Shown here piece by piece: positions 43,653 through 53,600 of a DNA stretch of 64,000 nucleotides (its first letter is position 1; each line of letters begins with the position of its first letter). The notes beneath the pieces were generated by a model. The model saw only the letters and a program-made list of their open reading frames with translations, made no database searches and was not told the origin of the DNA. Source of the stretch: Bacillus massiliigorillae (GTDB taxonomy: Bacteria; Bacillota; Bacilli; Bacillales; DSM-1321); assembly GCF_000380245.2 (NCBI RefSeq), contig NZ_HG428742.1:188823-252822 (forward strand). Reading direction: 5' to 3'. The position numbers and the translations under genes are program-made.

Positions 43653-46010
43653 ATGTTATCCTTTTTAAAAAATTCACTTACAGATAATAGTCAAAAAAAG
43701 CTTAAAAGATATTATAAGATTGTAAATCAAATCAACTCACTTGAAGAAAAGTATCAATCGTTCAGTGATGAACAATTAAAAGATATGACCGTTACTTTCA
43801 AAAGTGAACTAGAGAACGGTAAAAAGATTCAAGATATTATTCCTGATGCTTTCGCTGTCGTTCGTGAAGCATCCAGACGTGTTTTAGGTATGCGCCATTT
43901 TGATGTTCAATTAATTGGTGGACTTGTTCTCTGTGAAGGAAACATCTCCGAAATGGCTACAGGTGAAGGAAAGACTCTCGTAGCATCTCTCCCAAGTTAT
44001 GTAAGAGCACTTGAAGGAAAAGGCGTTCATGTCATTACGGTTAATGAATATTTAGCAAATCGTGACCGTGAAATCATCGGACAAATTCATGAATTTTTAG
44101 GCTTAACTGTAGGGTTAAACCTACCTCAAATGCAAACTCCTGATAAACAAGCAGCTTATAATGCAGATATCACTTATGGTGTAGGTACTGAATTTGGTTT
44201 TGACTATTTGCGAGACAATATGGTTGTCGATCCAAAGGAAAAAGTTCAACGCCCATATCACTTTGCCATCATCGATGAAGTAGATAGCGTACTTATTGAC
44301 GAAGCAAAAACACCGCTAATAATCGCCGGAAAAATGGAAGCAAACACAGACCTTCATTATATTTCAGCTCGTTTAGCGAAATCATTCAAAAAAGATGAGC
44401 ACTATTCATTTGATGAAGAAACAAAAGCAACGAACTTAACGGATGCTGGAATTGAAAAGATTGAAAAAGCATTCGGTGTTGATAACTTATATGACTTAGA
44501 TCACCAAACACTTTACCATTATGTGATACAAGGTGTACGTGCGCATGTTATGTTCAAACGCGATGTTGATTACATTGTCAAAGAAGGTAAAATTCTTCTT
44601 GTTGATATGTTTACTGGCCGTATCATGGAAGGGCGTTCATTGAGTGATGGCTTGCATCAAGCAATTGAAGCTAAAGAAGGATTAGTTCTTACAGAAGAAA
44701 ATAAAACACAAGCATCTATCACCATCCAAAACTATTTTAGAATGTATCCATTCCTTTCTGGTATGACTGGTACTGCCAAAACAGAAGAGAAGGAATTTTT
44801 GGAAGTTTATAAAATGCAAGTTGTGCCAATTCCTACAAATAGACCAAAAGCTAGGGAAGATTTAAAAGATCGCATGTACGAAACAACAGAGCAAAAATAC
44901 GCTGCGATGCTTGAGCAAGTGAAAGAATGCCATAGTAAAGGTCAGCCCGTTCTAATTGGAACAACATCCATTCTGCAATCTGAAAAAGTAGCTGATTTAC
45001 TAAAAGAAGCTGGGCTAGAATATGAAATCTTAAACGCGAAAAGCGTTGAACAAGAAGTTCGTCTAATTTCTTTAGCTGGACAAAAAAATCATATTACAAT
45101 CGCAACAAATATGGCTGGTCGTGGTACAGATATCTTACTTGGTGAAGGTGTATCTGAAATCGGTGGACTATTTGTTTTAGGAACGGAAAAACATGAAAGC
45201 CGAAGAGTAGACAACCAATTACGAGGTCGTGCTGGACGTCAAGGGGACCCAGGAAGAACGCAATTCTTCCTCTCTTTAGAAGATGATATGTTCCGTCGTT
45301 TTGCTCATGAAGAAGTAGAAAAAATGAGTAAAAAACTAAAAGCAGATACTACCGGATTAATAACTAATAAAATAATTGATGAATTCATCGATCGTACGCA
45401 GCGTATTGTAGAAGGATCAAACTATGGCATGCGTGAATACAACCTTAAGCTAGATGATGTTATCAATGAACAGCGCAATATTATTTACTCTATCCGCAAT
45501 AAAGTAATTGCTGGAGAAGAGATTATCGAGCTAGCGAAAAAAATGATTACACTTTCTGTGAACAATGCTATTGAACAAGCATGTCGAGAAGAAGTTGTTC
45601 CAGAAGAATGGCCAATTCAAGCACTTCAGGAAGAACTAAATAGCCTCTTAGCTACTCATGAAATTTCACTTGTTGATCGAATGACAAATCAACAAGATGC
45701 TCAGGATATCGTGAAGCCTTACTTAGACAGCTATTTAGAGCAACTGCTTGCACAAGAAGAATCTGAAAACTTCCAGACTTCATTAAAATATGCCATTATT
45801 GGTGTATTAGATCGTCAATGGGTTAGCCATCTAGAACTAATGGCCAGATTAAAAGAAGGTATTGGTCTTCGCTATTACCAACAAGAAGACCCAATGCGTA
45901 TTTACCAAAAAGAAGGATTAGAACTATTCACACTTTCTTACAACAAAATCGGTAAATACATCGCTCTAGAAACAGCTCATTTAATTCAGTTAATTAATTT
46001 ACAACAATAA
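43653..46010 (+). CDS. secA2: Accessory secretion ATPase SecA2
   Basis: A 785-residue SecA. Walker A is MATGEGKTLVA, the DEAD-type box is DEVDSVLIDEA, and ATNMAGRGTDILLGEG and GRAGRQGDPG complete the motor. It lacks the cysteine tail of the housekeeping SecA at 14854, as is usual for SecA2. SecA2 of the B. anthracis type exports S-layer proteins together with SlaP. AAGGGGC lies upstream of the ATG. A dispersed element starts at its stop codon. Confidence 0.94.
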   Translation: MLSFLKNSLTDNSQKKLKRYYKIVNQINSLEEKYQSFSDEQLKDMTVTFKSELENGKKIQDIIPDAFAVVREASRRVLGMRHFDVQLIGGLVLCEGNISEMATGEGKTLVASLPSYVRALEGKGVHVITVNEYLANRDREIIGQIHEFLGLTVGLNLPQMQTPDKQAAYNADITYGVGTEFGFDYLRDNMVVDPKEKVQRPYHFAIIDEVDSVLIDEAKTPLIIAGKMEANTDLHYISARLAKSFKKDEHYSFDEETKATNLTDAGIEKIEKAFGVDNLYDLDHQTLYHYVIQGVRAHVMFKRDVDYIVKEGKILLVDMFTGRIMEGRSLSDGLHQAIEAKEGLVLTEENKTQASITIQNYFRMYPFLSGMTGTAKTEEKEFLEVYKMQVVPIPTNRPKAREDLKDRMYETTEQKYAAMLEQVKECHSKGQPVLIGTTSILQSEKVADLLKEAGLEYEILNAKSVEQEVRLISLAGQKNHITIATNMAGRGTDILLGEGVSEIGGLFVLGTEKHESRRVDNQLRGRAGRQGDPGRTQFFLSLEDDMFRRFAHEEVEKMSKKLKADTTGLITNKIIDEFIDRTQRIVEGSNYGMREYNLKLDDVINEQRNIIYSIRNKVIAGEEIIELAKKMITLSVNNAIEQACREEVVPEEWPIQALQEELNSLLATHEISLVDRMTNQQDAQDIVKPYLDSYLEQLLAQEESENFQTSLKYAIIGVLDRQWVSHLELMARLKEGIGLRYYQQEDPMRIYQKEGLELFTLSYNKIGKYIALETAHLIQLINLQQ

Positions 46011-46157
46011 AAGCGTAAGTGCTCCGTTAAGCTCCGTTAAGCTCCGTATGTGCTGGAGCCCTCTTCCTATTGATAAAGGATACACGAAGAGACGACAGTC
46101 GATTATCGTAGGGAGGATGGCGAAGCACACTAGGAGCTGAGCTACTTACGCTAGACA
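46009..46157 (+). repeat. Dispersed folded element, copy 5 (variant B)
   Basis: It begins at the secA2 stop codon (TAA is the first part of TAAAAGCG). GCTCCGT is repeated three times at the left side. The outer arms AGCGTAAGT and ACTTACGCT pair, and the central hairpin is GAC-gaca-GTC (46091-46100), different from other copies but still paired. Confidence 0.8.
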
Positions 46158-46200
46158 CATCGAGATTAAATAAATCAGTAGACATTCAGGAGGAATACTT

Positions 46201-47100
46201 ATGCTTTCCATGTTTCGTAAAAATGATAAAAAACTAAAAAATGAAGGAAAAGAAAGCACCGTTTCTTCAGAGGAAATTTTAAACCAGAAGGATGAAAATA
46301 TCGATTTTAGTCAAGAAACAGAAATCGAAACAGAATTATCGTTACACCCTTCTTGGACACTTTCTCAAGAACAAGGTTATGTATATCGTTTCTTGAATAA
46401 TGAACTATCACCACTGAAACCTAATCAAATTTCATTATCTGGAATTGAGTTACAACAAAATGGGGATAATATAGTTGCTATCGCCTTTGTCCGTAACAGT
46501 TTAAACAAAGCGATTACATTTGAAAATGTTACGTTATTATTATTAGACGAAAACCAAGAGCCATTTGCTCGTCATGAATTTGATATGTCAGAACTAGGCG
46601 AACTACCAAAGACTAGTAGCCGTCCATGGCAATTCGTATTTCCAAAAGAATCTCTAATGAAAAGTGAGTTTTCAACAACTGATTGGACACTTGCTTTTGA
46701 GATTAAACCGAAGCACGCTTTAGATCTTGCTGAATCTTGGGATAAGAGCTTAAGCTCTGAAGGTAAAGCTCAATTGCAAGAAATCGTAGATGGGCTAACT
46801 CCTCCAAAACACGGTGAAGTAAACTTTATGGGTCTACAAGCAGTTCAACATCAAGATGGGAATTTACATGTAACTGTCCTAATCAGAAACGGTAGCCCTA
46901 AATCAATTAGCATTCAACAATTGCCGCTTCAAGTATGGGATGCTTCTGGTGACATCGTTGCAAAGGGAGCTTTTAAATTAGATGACTTAGAAGTGAAAGC
47001 CAACACAACTAAGCCTTGGACATTCATCTTCCCAAAATCATTAGTATTAAAAGATGAGCTTGATTTCAGCTCTTGGAAAGTTGCAGCTGTAGAAGCTTAA
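46201..47100 (+). CDS. slaP: S-layer assembly protein SlaP
   Basis: A 299-residue cytosolic protein of the accessory Sec system. A charged N-terminal part (1-55) is followed by two homologous domains, which end in RPWQFVFPKESLMKSEF-WTLAFE and KPWTFIFPKSLVLKDEL-WKVAAVE. SlaP works with SecA2 to secrete S-layer proteins in B. anthracis. CAGGAGG precedes the ATG. It follows secA2, separated by one dispersed element. Confidence 0.92.
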   Translation: MLSMFRKNDKKLKNEGKESTVSSEEILNQKDENIDFSQETEIETELSLHPSWTLSQEQGYVYRFLNNELSPLKPNQISLSGIELQQNGDNIVAIAFVRNSLNKAITFENVTLLLLDENQEPFARHEFDMSELGELPKTSSRPWQFVFPKESLMKSEFSTTDWTLAFEIKPKHALDLAESWDKSLSSEGKAQLQEIVDGLTPPKHGEVNFMGLQAVQHQDGNLHVTVLIRNGSPKSISIQQLPLQVWDASGDIVAKGAFKLDDLEVKANTTKPWTFIFPKSLVLKDELDFSSWKVAAVEA

Positions 47101-47105
47101 TCAAG

Positions 47106-47141
47106 AAACAGACTTATTCTTTTGAATGAGTCTGTTTTTTG
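47106..47141 (+). terminator. slaP terminator
   Basis: AAACAGACT-ATTC pairs with GAAT-AGTCTGTTT around TTTT, with one mismatch, and six T follow. Confidence 0.85.
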
Positions 47142-47211
47142 CATTGAAGTAAGGCAAGAATCTAGAACCTATCAAAAAGGACCAGGTAAGAAAGTATATA
47201 ATTTTGAATGG

Positions 47212-47362
47212 TGTCTAGCTCCAGCGCCCAGCGACTAGTAGATTTCGCCCATCTCCCTACGATAAGTCAACATCGAATCGGCTACCACCTCTTCGTGTTT
47301 CCTTTATCTCAGTCGAAGTGCTCCAATCTATACGTCGCAGAACGGGCGCTTGCGCTTTTCTT
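47212..47362 (-). repeat. Dispersed folded element, copy 6 (variant A), reverse
   Basis: A full 150-bp copy in reverse orientation between slaP and the terC gene. In element orientation it has the GCGACGTATAGATT left arm; the central hairpin is GGT-ggta-GCC, kept by a G-U pair. Confidence 0.85.
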
Positions 47363-47430
47363 AGTTTGAGCGTGATTCTGGATGATTGTCTTCAATAGGT
47401 CTATACTTACCTATTAAGGGGGAAGAAACG

Positions 47431-48195
47431 TTGATACATGACATATTCGCATCATATGCCAGCTTACTAGATTTAAATATGTGGATTGAAGAACTTTCAA
47501 AGCCAAGCTCTTGGGGAATGATTCTATCATTAGCTGTACTAGAATGCTTACTATCTGCCGATAACGCATTAGTACTATCTGCTTTTGTACAGCGACTACC
47601 AAAGCATCAACAAAAGAAAGCATTAGTGTATGGATTATGGGGTGCTTATATCTTCCGTTTTATTCTAATTGGTTTAGGAGCCTATTTAATTCACTTATGG
47701 TTTATTAAATTATTAGGAGCTCTATACTTATTATGGTTAGCTTTCAAATTCTTTAAAGATAAATATAGTTCAAAAAGTACTACAGAAGAAGAAAACCACA
47801 CGCCAAAGGCTGCTGGTGGTATGCTAGTCAAGATGTTCGGTGTATTTTGGGCTACCATCATTAGCATTGAATTGATGGATTTAAGCTTTTCAGTTGATAG
47901 TATCCTTGCGTCGCTAGCAGTATCGGATGAATTATGGCTCGTTCTGTTAGGGGGCATGCTAGGAATTCTATTAATGCGTGGAATTGCAACACTATTTATC
48001 GAGCTGATGAATAAAGTGCCGGAACTAGAAACAACCGCTTATATTCTTATCGCCTTCATTGGAGCAAAGATGGGATTAACATTACTAGACATTGAAATTC
48101 CTAATAGTATCTTCTTCACAGTGATGATTTTAGCTTTCGTTGTTACATTTGTTGTTCATTATTTTCACAAAGGAAAAGAAGGACGAACTGTCTAA
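47431..48195 (+). CDS. TerC-family membrane protein, probable metal exporter
   Basis: A 254-residue polytopic protein with seven or eight helices. The two conserved acidic motifs of the family are ECLLSADNALVLSAF and ELMDLSFSVDSILASLAV. Bacillus TerC proteins MeeF and MeeY export manganese and help metalate secreted enzymes. I start it at the TTG at 47431, because AAGGGGG lies eight bases upstream; the frame is open 15 codons further without a site. It follows secA2-slaP, which suggests a link to exported proteins. Confidence 0.88.
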   Translation: MIHDIFASYASLLDLNMWIEELSKPSSWGMILSLAVLECLLSADNALVLSAFVQRLPKHQQKKALVYGLWGAYIFRFILIGLGAYLIHLWFIKLLGALYLLWLAFKFFKDKYSSKSTTEEENHTPKAAGGMLVKMFGVFWATIISIELMDLSFSVDSILASLAVSDELWLVLLGGMLGILLMRGIATLFIELMNKVPELETTAYILIAFIGAKMGLTLLDIEIPNSIFFTVMILAFVVTFVVHYFHKGKEGRTV

Positions 48196-48249
48196 CATTC
48201 CACATTGTATTTTCATACAACGAATAAAAAATAGCATATTATATGAATA

Positions 48250-48291
48250 TAAAAAACGGATGTCCTTATGAAACGAGGACATCCGTTTTTC
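48250..48291. terminator. Bidirectional terminator between terC and the NAGPA gene
   Basis: AAAAACGGATGTCCT pairs with AGGACATCCGTTTTT around nine bases. The genes converge here. Confidence 0.9.
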
Positions 48292-48293
48292 TA

Positions 48294-50246
48294 TTAATTA
48301 TAGTTAGCCATCAATGCATCTAAATAAATTGTACCACTATTTTTATTAGTAGCATTTCCTTCAGCTACATAAATACTTTCGATGGAAATTGGATAAGCAA
48401 TATTTTTTGGAATGACTGCTTTTACTTGCTTCCATTGTCCTTTCCAATCAAGCTTATGTTCTTCCGTGAAATTAAGTGTGTACTCTTTACCATTCTTATC
48501 TAAAATTTTAGTTCGTAGCCAATGCTTCTTCGCATCCGCCCATACCCAAACAGAAAGTGAAGTTGGTGTCGAAGGTACAGTTAATTTTGATGAAGGCTTC
48601 ATATATGAAGCAGATACAGCACTACTTTTATAGCTTGTAAAATCATACTTGATTCCAATATATCCTGTACCTTCTTTTTTCAAGCTACTATGATTTTCTA
48701 TTAAACTAGTTTTTGCTTTTGCACTTGCAGGCTTCCACTGTTTAACAGAATCTAATGAGCTTACAACGACGGGTTTATTGTCGATTACTGTAACTGGAAT
48801 TTTCTTCACAGCAGTACCGCTCTTAATCACTACACTGCCTGTACCCACTCGTTCCGCTATAAATGTTGAGTTGTCCATACGTCCTATATTTCCCTCAACG
48901 GAATATTGAACAGGATATGCAGAAGGATTCAAAAGATTTTTATAGCTATCTAATGCAGATGTAACATTAAAGCTTACCTTACTTCCTACCACTACATTTC
49001 CTTTAGTGGATTGAGATACTTGAAGTTCGTTCGGTACACCATAAGGAGCTGTGCTAATCGCCTCTAATATAGCCGTAACATAACGTTGATTGCCGTAGGT
49101 TGGCATATTCACTAATGAAGCATAACGATTCCATGGACTTCTAACAGCCATTGTCGTTGAACCACCACCATCTAAATTAATAGCTTGGTAAGCCCCTTTC
49201 TTAATTAAAAGATTAGCAAATTCGCGATATGTCATACCTTTATTTTTTCCTTTTTGATCAACAGTAACCATAAATACTTTCTTACCTGTTATATCGATTG
49301 CAACAGCCGTACGAGCTGATCGCTCCCTAGCTTTATCACCTGAGACCGTTATATTTACCTTTCCATCTTGCACTAGCAACGGACCGCTCGCTAACATAAA
49401 TTGTGCATCTTTCCATTTATCATCAATATTTAATGTAACAGAGACAGAGTCTCCTATTTTCATATTTTTCAAAGCAGCTACTTGCGTTCCTGAAGCAGAT
49501 AAGACAAAACCATCTTTCGGGATTGTACTACCCGTTGTTTGTCCATAAGGTCTAATACTTGCTACTTTCCCTGTAAGAGTTTCTCCAAATGATGCCTCTT
49601 GATCAAGAATCTTCGATAAACCTTTAATAACTACTTCATAGCCAAATTGATTTGTTCGAGTTTTACCAATAGTGTCTCCATAACTATATTTAGAAGTATA
49701 TAAAACACTATTGTTATCTTCTCTATCTACATTATAATGATTCATCTTTATCGTTTGATTATTATGTGTAACAGCAATATCAACATTAAAACGATCAATA
49801 ATTGCCTTTTTATCTTTCGTTAAACCGATAGCAGCTGGAACATGCATATAGCCTGTATCCGCATCTGCTTCTTTACCTAAATGGAGAATTTTATTATTCT
49901 TCGCTAATAGATAAGAAATATTACCAGTAGTCATATTATAAACAGAGGCATTAACAGCTCCGACAACGTGATGTTTGTCACGAGTTTCGACCTTTGCAAG
50001 TGACGTTACAGGCAACATTTTTTCAATAGGCGTTGATACACCAAAATCAACCGTTGTATACGGGTTATTTAAATTAAGTTTCAATGTATTAACTAATTGA
50101 TTCCGCTTATCGATAACCGTTTGTTCAGAACTCCAATCAACGCCAGGTGTTACCGCCGTATAGGCAGCAAAACTCTTCGAACCCCCAAAAACCAGTAAAG
50201 CACAGCAACAGAGAAGTAAACTAGATGTTACTCTTTTAATATTCAA
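48294..50246 (-). CDS. Secreted NAGPA-domain (phosphodiester glycosidase-like) protein
   Basis: A 650-residue exported protein with a signal peptide (cut near KSFAAYTA) that contains three adjacent cysteines. The NAGPA/DUF2233 domain is in about residues 230-400, with the signature YQAINLDGGGSTTMAV. A bacterial Ig-like domain (about 415-500) and a carbohydrate-binding-like beta domain (about 510-650) follow. NAGPA enzymes cleave sugar phosphodiesters; a wall polymer or glycan is the likely target. The gene is monocistronic. Confidence 0.85.
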   Translation of the reverse strand: MNIKRVTSSLLLCCCALLVFGGSKSFAAYTAVTPGVDWSSEQTVIDKRNQLVNTLKLNLNNPYTTVDFGVSTPIEKMLPVTSLAKVETRDKHHVVGAVNASVYNMTTGNISYLLAKNNKILHLGKEADADTGYMHVPAAIGLTKDKKAIIDRFNVDIAVTHNNQTIKMNHYNVDREDNNSVLYTSKYSYGDTIGKTRTNQFGYEVVIKGLSKILDQEASFGETLTGKVASIRPYGQTTGSTIPKDGFVLSASGTQVAALKNMKIGDSVSVTLNIDDKWKDAQFMLASGPLLVQDGKVNITVSGDKARERSARTAVAIDITGKKVFMVTVDQKGKNKGMTYREFANLLIKKGAYQAINLDGGGSTTMAVRSPWNRYASLVNMPTYGNQRYVTAILEAISTAPYGVPNELQVSQSTKGNVVVGSKVSFNVTSALDSYKNLLNPSAYPVQYSVEGNIGRMDNSTFIAERVGTGSVVIKSGTAVKKIPVTVIDNKPVVVSSLDSVKQWKPASAKAKTSLIENHSSLKKEGTGYIGIKYDFTSYKSSAVSASYMKPSSKLTVPSTPTSLSVWVWADAKKHWLRTKILDKNGKEYTLNFTEEHKLDWKGQWKQVKAVIPKNIAYPISIESIYVAEGNATNKNSGTIYLDALMANYN

Positions 50247-50332
50247 AACTATTACAACCTTTCTAATTTTTCTTCTATTACTCTACTACTCTACTATATT
50301 TACCTTTCTATTCCAAACGTTATGGGTAAAAC

Positions 50333-50368
50333 AAAAAAGATATCTGCTAGTAAGCAGATATCTTTTTT
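50333..50368. terminator. Long palindromic terminator
   Basis: AAAAAAGATATCTGCT pairs perfectly with AGCAGATATCTTTTTT around four bases. It stands upstream of the NAGPA gene and insulates it from the protease gene. Confidence 0.85.
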
Positions 50369-50533
50369 GTCTTCGACCAACCTTTGACCTACGTTTATCG
50401 TATTACAAAACGGAAATGGTATTACAATACATATTTTATCATATACCAAACGTATTACAAGACTATTATGAAAATATTTCTTCTATTGGATATAATTATA
50501 ATATTTTTCCATATTTTATTCCATTTTTCAGGT

Positions 50534-50578
50534 AAAAAAGAGGTTATTTCCATTTTCACTTTGGAAATAACCTCTTAA
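50534..50578 (-). terminator. Terminator of subtilase 1
   Basis: AAGAGGTTATTTCC pairs with GGAAATAACCTCTT. On the minus strand a U run follows. The remaining bases of 50247-50604 show no supportable gene. Confidence 0.85.
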
Positions 50579-50604
50579 TCATGCATTCTTAAAAACTATT
50601 TGAA

Positions 50605-53600
50605 TTAAGGAGCATATACTTTCAATGTATATGGCGTGATACTAGCTGCACCATTTGCATCACTTACTTTAACTTGATATTTGCCTGCTTGTAAATTCAT
50701 TTGGAATTCTTCAAGATCACCTTGATGGTATGAATCGGATTCCTTAATTAATTTACCATTAGAATACAGGCTGATAACGCTATCTGCTTCTTTTCCAGCT
50801 TCAAGTTTCACTGTTACAGCAGCATTTTTCTTTAAGTCAAATTCATACCAATCCACATCTCCACCTGTAACTCCTGCATTCAAGTAGCCTGTAGCTGTTT
50901 GTAAAGTGCCGCTTGCTTGCTTCATCTTCATTGGTTTCGCCTGACTAGATACTTCATCTTTCTTATTCAGCGATTCTAATTTCAATGTATAAGGTAGTAA
51001 CGAGAATGAAGATGTATAGTCTAAGCTGTAACCTCCAACGACAATAAAGTATCCTTTATTTTGAACTGTTTTAAAGGACCCTGATGTAAAATTTTGTAAA
51101 CCTCTTTCAATTACTTGAATTTCTTGGTCACCCTCATCCAATTTACCGTTACCATTCGAATCTTCAATAATTGTTGCATAGCCATGATATGGTTGGATTA
51201 ATTCACTTGGATACTGGTTTCTTAACGCATTTGTCACAGGATCTACTTCCACTGAGATACCTTTAATACCTGTTTCGTTTGCTGCATAATAATAACGATC
51301 AATATCATTAGGCATAGCTAAGTTTGCCTTTATACTTGACGAAGATAATTTTGCGATATCGTCTTTTTCGTTGTTTGGCTCATATTCATCTTCAGGATTC
51401 GCAACGGCTAATTTACTTGTTAACTCATATGGTTCAAATGATATTGCATTTCCATCTTCAGAATAATAATTACCAGAAATCGTTACAAGATATTTTTTCC
51501 CTTTTTGTAAGCCTGTATAGAACTTATCCTTCATGTCAGCGTTATACCAACCCCAAACCATATTTTCGCTAATACCGTTTAGATACGTTAGTACTTCACC
51601 ATCATCATTTTTCTCTTCTACCACTTCAGAAATGCTTACGTATGGAGTTTTCTTCTCTCTATTATTAATACCAAATTCATAAATCGCTGTTTCTTCAGGA
51701 TTAATTAAGAAAACATCTATATCCGTATTGTTTTGTAAATATCCTTTCGCTCGGTCACCGATTCCATAACTTTGAGCACCATCAAGTAACGTTTTCATGA
51801 TACGGTTTTGTTCTTCAAAATATGGATCGCTTGCAGCCTTAACAGCAGAACGTTGCTTCTGCCATAATCTTTGAGAAGTAGCTACTGCCTCACCACTCTT
51901 CTCATTTTCTGCTGATTCTCCATATAACGTTTCTTCATTAATGCCATCTTCATCCTCTGGTAACACCTTGCTATCAACTTTTAAGGAGTATGGTAATAAG
52001 GAAGAGTTATTACCTTCAGATGCAAGTATTTCTGTCGTAGCCATTGACGGACCGAAATAAAATGTATTGTAGTCGTATGCATTTGCGCCTATTTTAATGA
52101 TATACTCTTGATCTGCTTGAGCAGTAAAGGTTAATAATTCCCCTTGACCAATCTTCCCATTATTCGCATAGAATTCTGGTCCACCTGATTCTTCTCCTTC
52201 TAAATACACTTTAAGCATATCTAGCTTTGCTTGAGGTGACAGAGGTTCCCCATTCTCTCCAGTCGCATCTTCTGGAATTATATTGTTTAAATTGTACACA
52301 CTAATATCTGTGTTTAAGCCTGGGATTTCAGACAAATTCACTCTAATCATCTGTTCTTCTTTTACCTTTAATGTAAAGTAATCAAAATCTCCATTTTTCA
52401 CTGCTAATGTATAAGATTTCGCTGTGTTATATGGAAGACTTGGAATAGCAATCATTTGTTCAATGGTGGACTCATCTTTCGGTAATTCTTTAGCTGCTGT
52501 TACAGAAAGTTTGTATGAAGATGCCTTGTTTCCAGAGTCATCAAAGTTAGCGTTAACATCTTTCACACCGATAACCATTGTACCGTCAAATGGTGCTTGC
52601 AGTAACTTACCTTCTGAGCTACCGTCTTGCGAATCATTAATATCTAAAGATTGTACTTTTCCATTTGCGCCATAGAAATGTGTCATGATTTTATAATCAT
52701 ATTGTTTTGCACCTAGTAAAGACGTTTGTATATATTCGCCCTTCTTCACTTCAAATTGTAGCCATTTTTGCTCAAACGGTTTCGTAATACTATCTTCCTT
52801 CACAACCGGATTACTAACATCTACTTTCTCTGCTTTCGCAAGGATTTCTTGCTTTGTCCAATCTTCTTTTACATAGGCTGGTAGTTTCGAAACATCATAT
52901 GATAAAGCCTTTACAATATTCACTAGCCCATGCGCATATTTCGTATCATAACCTGGCTCACCTAAATCATCCGCTGTTTGTTCTAAAATGTATTCCACTT
53001 GTGCTGGTGTTAAATTAGGATATTTCGATAATAAAAGTGATGCTGCACCTGCAATGACTGGGGAAGCCATTGATGTACCGCTACCTTCCGCGTATGTTGA
53101 TTTTTTATAAGGCTCATACAGCGTACTATAAACTGCTTCACCTGGAGCCACAATATCAACTGAAGGACCAAAGCTTGAGAACTCCGATAATTTCTTTTCC
53201 TTATTAATAGACCCTACACTTATAACACCTTCATAGCCCGCTGGATAATTCACATAATCTGCTGCATCATTTCCAGCAGCAGCTACTACTACTACACCTG
53301 CTTTGATTGCTTTCTGAACAGCCGCTTCTGTGACTGGAGAATTATACGGCATTCCTAGACTCATATTAATAACCTTTGCACCTTTTGCAACAGCTGTAAG
53401 AATACCATCTGCTAGCACATAATCACTTAAGTAATAGCCATTACCATCCAACACATCAATCGGTAAGATTTTCACATTTGGATTAATCCCATAGCCACCT
53501 ATACCATTGCCTTTGACCGCTCCAATAATACCGGATACATGTGTACCGTGATCTGCTGCAAACGGTTGATTCCCTGGATTTGCAATGTTAATACCAGGTA

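Noticed and set aside
50384..50578. A 64-codon plus-strand frame rich in Ile, Phe and Tyr
   Set aside because: It is made of AT-rich intergenic sequence, has no ribosome site, and runs into the terminator of the opposite gene.
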